From contig JAMPDR010000006.1 of the NCBI GenBank assembly GCA_023665555.1, positions 1 through 64,000 on the forward strand: a stretch of DNA of 64,000 nt. Direction: 5' to 3'. Under the pieces are notes generated by a model. It worked only from the letters and a program-made list of their open reading frames with translations. It was not told the DNA's origin and ran no database searches. The DNA is from Ruminococcus sp. (lineage in GTDB: Bacteria > Bacillota > Clostridia > Oscillospirales > Acutalibacteraceae). Positions 62,482 through 64,000 of this stretch are shown piece after piece (the first letter of the stretch is position 1; each line of letters opens with the position of its first letter). Both the position numbers and the translations under genes were made by a program.

Positions 62482-63314
62482 AACATTTCAAAATGAAGAA
62501 AAGAAAAAGAAGCAATACACCCGGACGAAAACTTAAGCTGTCAACTGCACTTTTCAAAGGCGGTTATGTTCATAACACTGTTCTGACTCAGCTTGCAGGA
62601 CTATGTCCGATTGCGGCCGCCGCAACAACATTCAAAAATTCAATTCTGCTTTCGGTATCATTTCTGCTGATTATCACGGCATGCGAAGTGATTACCTGTG
62701 CCTTTCTCAAAGGTGTTCCGCGCTGGATTCGAGTTTGCACCTATGCGATAATTTCAGTAATTTTCCTGATTCCGATTTTTTCATTGTTTAATGAAAATGC
62801 AGTTACATCACTCGGCATTTATCTTACCCTGCTTTGCGTAAGCGGAATTGTTGTTATCCGCTGTGAAAAATTCAGTGTAAGAACAGGAATACGCAATTCA
62901 TTTTTTGACGCGTTGGCAACTGCCGCAGGATTTTCCGCTGTTGCTGTTATCGTCGGTATCATTCGTGAATTTTTTGCATACTCAACTATTTTCGGTATCA
63001 GTGTAAGTACCACACTTCCGAAAGCATCGGCAATGGCAATGCCGTTTGGCGGTCTTATAGTTCTCGGTTTTCTTGCCGCAATTCAAAAGTGGAGTGTCCG
63101 AAAGTTTTTCCCGAACGAAATAACTGATACTTTCAATCTTTCCGGTGCATTTGAAAAACCAACTGCAAAAGATCCTGGTCTTAACAATAAAGTTGAGCGC
63201 CAAAAAGCTAAAATACGCAAGCAGGAAATTCTTGAATACGACGAAATAAAGCCGCGATATTCAATTGAAGATATCGATATGCCGCAGGAAAAAAGGGAGG
63301 ACGAAGAATCATGA
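62478..63314 (+). CDS. rnfE: RnfE-like electron transport complex subunit
   Basis: 278 residues from the GTG at 62478, overlapping the rnfD stop by 4 bases (GTGA) with GGAGG upstream. Six membrane helices as in RnfE/NqrD; L-A-G-L-C-P-I-A-A-A-A-T (about 39-50) and S-F-F-D-A-L-A-T-A-A-G (about 146) correspond to conserved helix segments. Extra basic N-terminus and a charged 60-residue tail make it longer than typical RnfE (200-230). Confidence 0.8.
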   Translation: MKHFKMKKRKRSNTPGRKLKLSTALFKGGYVHNTVLTQLAGLCPIAAAATTFKNSILLSVSFLLIITACEVITCAFLKGVPRWIRVCTYAIISVIFLIPIFSLFNENAVTSLGIYLTLLCVSGIVVIRCEKFSVRTGIRNSFFDALATAAGFSAVAVIVGIIREFFAYSTIFGISVSTTLPKASAMAMPFGGLIVLGFLAAIQKWSVRKFFPNEITDTFNLSGAFEKPTAKDPGLNNKVERQKAKIRKQEILEYDEIKPRYSIEDIDMPQEKREDEES

Positions 63315-63904
63315 ACGGATTTATCACTGTCCTTATCACTGCTCTTTATGCAATGCTCATTCAAAACCTTATTTTTACTGCTGCTTACGGTGTAAGTGAA
63401 ACAATCAAGATCGCAAAACGACCGAAATATTTATTTATGTGTACTGCATCTGTTGCCTTTTTCAGCATTTCATCAGCAGCATTTTGCAATCTGCTTGATA
63501 AAATCAGGGCGGTTTCCGAACTGTCGGCAATAATGCATTTTGCGCTTTATGTTCTTGTACTGGCATCGATTTATTTGATTATCGGATTTTTCAGTATACA
63601 TGTTCTAAAGGCGAACAAAAAATATATGAGTTCACTCGGTATATGTGCATTCAACTCGCTTGTGCTGGCTGTTCCGATGCTCAACTTCAAAGCTAACTAC
63701 AATCTGCTTGAATCAATCGGCAACGGCATTGGTGCCGCACTGGCATTTTTGATTGCAGTACTTCTCATCAACGCAGGAATTCGGCATATCGCATCAAACA
63801 AAAATATACCGGAAATATTCAGAGGTACTCCCTCACTGATTATATATGTTGCTCTGCTCTCTCTTGCATTTTCATGCTTTTCGGGCGAAGCACTGTTTGT
63901 TTAA
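63311..63904 (+). CDS. rnfA: RnfA-like electron transport complex subunit
   Basis: 197 residues; ATG overlaps the rnfE stop (ATGA) with GGGAGG upstream. Six helices, with paired symmetry to the RnfE-like protein: Q-N-L-I-F (about 18), then the second half with C-A-F-N-S-L-V-L-A-V-P (about 111). The N-terminal segment keeps the shape but few of the exact residues (canonical N-N-x-V) of RnfA, so it is a diverged member. Confidence 0.78.
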   Translation: MNGFITVLITALYAMLIQNLIFTAAYGVSETIKIAKRPKYLFMCTASVAFFSISSAAFCNLLDKIRAVSELSAIMHFALYVLVLASIYLIIGFFSIHVLKANKKYMSSLGICAFNSLVLAVPMLNFKANYNLLESIGNGIGAALAFLIAVLLINAGIRHIASNKNIPEIFRGTPSLIIYVALLSLAFSCFSGEALFV

Positions 63905-63928
63905 ACTATCACAGAATGAGGCTTAATT

Positions 63929-64000
63929 ATGGCTTTTAAAAAATCTATATACGGCCACTCTTCTTCAAAGAAAAACGGTGTCCGTGTAAAAAACAGTTAC
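63929..64000 (+). CDS. Start of next gene in Rnf-like cluster, truncated by window end
   Basis: ATG at 63929 with TGAGG 8 bases upstream, 24 codons visible: M-A-F-K-K-S-I-Y-G-H then S-S-S-K-K-N-G. Basic, soluble-looking N-terminus. It does not look like the usual start of RnfC, RnfB or RnfG, so the identity is open. Confidence 0.6.
   Translation, partial: MAFKKSIYGHSSSKKNGVRVKNSY

Overview
The window looks like a chromosomal segment of a spore-forming Gram-positive anaerobe of the Clostridia, most likely an Oscillospiraceae/Ruminococcaceae-type gut bacterium. Supporting features are a SpoIID homologue, a cysteine T-box leader, a MecA-like adaptor, an anaerobic sulfatase maturase, Rnf-type membrane subunits, AT-rich intergenic DNA and AGGAGG-type ribosome binding sites. 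The species call is an inference. Most genes lie on the minus strand.

Layout. 1-6718: the 5' end of a tRNA-Leu, an Sfp-type phosphopantetheinyl transferase, then a minus-strand run citrate synthase / membrane protein / AEC carrier / lgt / folD / PspC protein. 6960-17170: spoIID, an SsuABC-like ABC importer, a GPH sugar transporter, a zinc-ribbon membrane protein, a 43-residue small protein, comM, a NUDIX hydrolase and a lysoplasmalogenase-like protein. 17300-26109: a second GPH transporter coupled to trkH-trkA, a GH31 glucosidase/xylosidase, two small secreted or membrane proteins and a SanA/ElyC-like protein. 26150-31167: an accessory block with hairpins and gene remnants, then a three-gene operon (excisionase-type HTH protein, 1103-residue UvrD-like helicase with a nuclease-like insertion, zinc ribbons and an RQC-like winged helix, and an unrecognised 195-residue protein); this is a defence-like candidate. 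31358-37567: argF, carA and a carB fused in frame to a dapF-like domain. 38143-50757: ispE, sulfatase plus maturase, pepD, upp, a QueG-like ferredoxin protein, patatin, murI, and a cysteine T-box operon pgsA-cysE-cysS, with repeat elements between them. 50751-54450: SOS-type recA-recX-rimO-HD operon. 54539-57299: an HxlR regulator divergent from a RiPP locus (57-residue six-cysteine peptide, hairpin, radical SAM/SPASM enzyme, nitroreductase) and a SIR2 remnant. 57315-64000: GH2 glycosidase with divergent AraC regulator, rpe, MecA-like adaptor, and the start of an Rnf-like cluster that leaves the window.

The strongest unusual items are: (1) the RiPP locus, whose precursor has a mirror-symmetric cysteine layout (C-X3-C-X11-CC-X11-C-X3-C); (2) the CarB-DapF fusion, whose DapF half has Ala at the first catalytic cysteine position; (3) the HTH/helicase-nuclease/unknown operon; (4) a family of GGAATTAGGAGT repeat elements, three of which sit directly after stop codons, with two further elements whose arms co-vary.

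Start codons were chosen by ribosome binding sites and family N-termini. Several upstream TTG/GTG extensions were set aside. All family assignments come from reading motifs; no database search was run.
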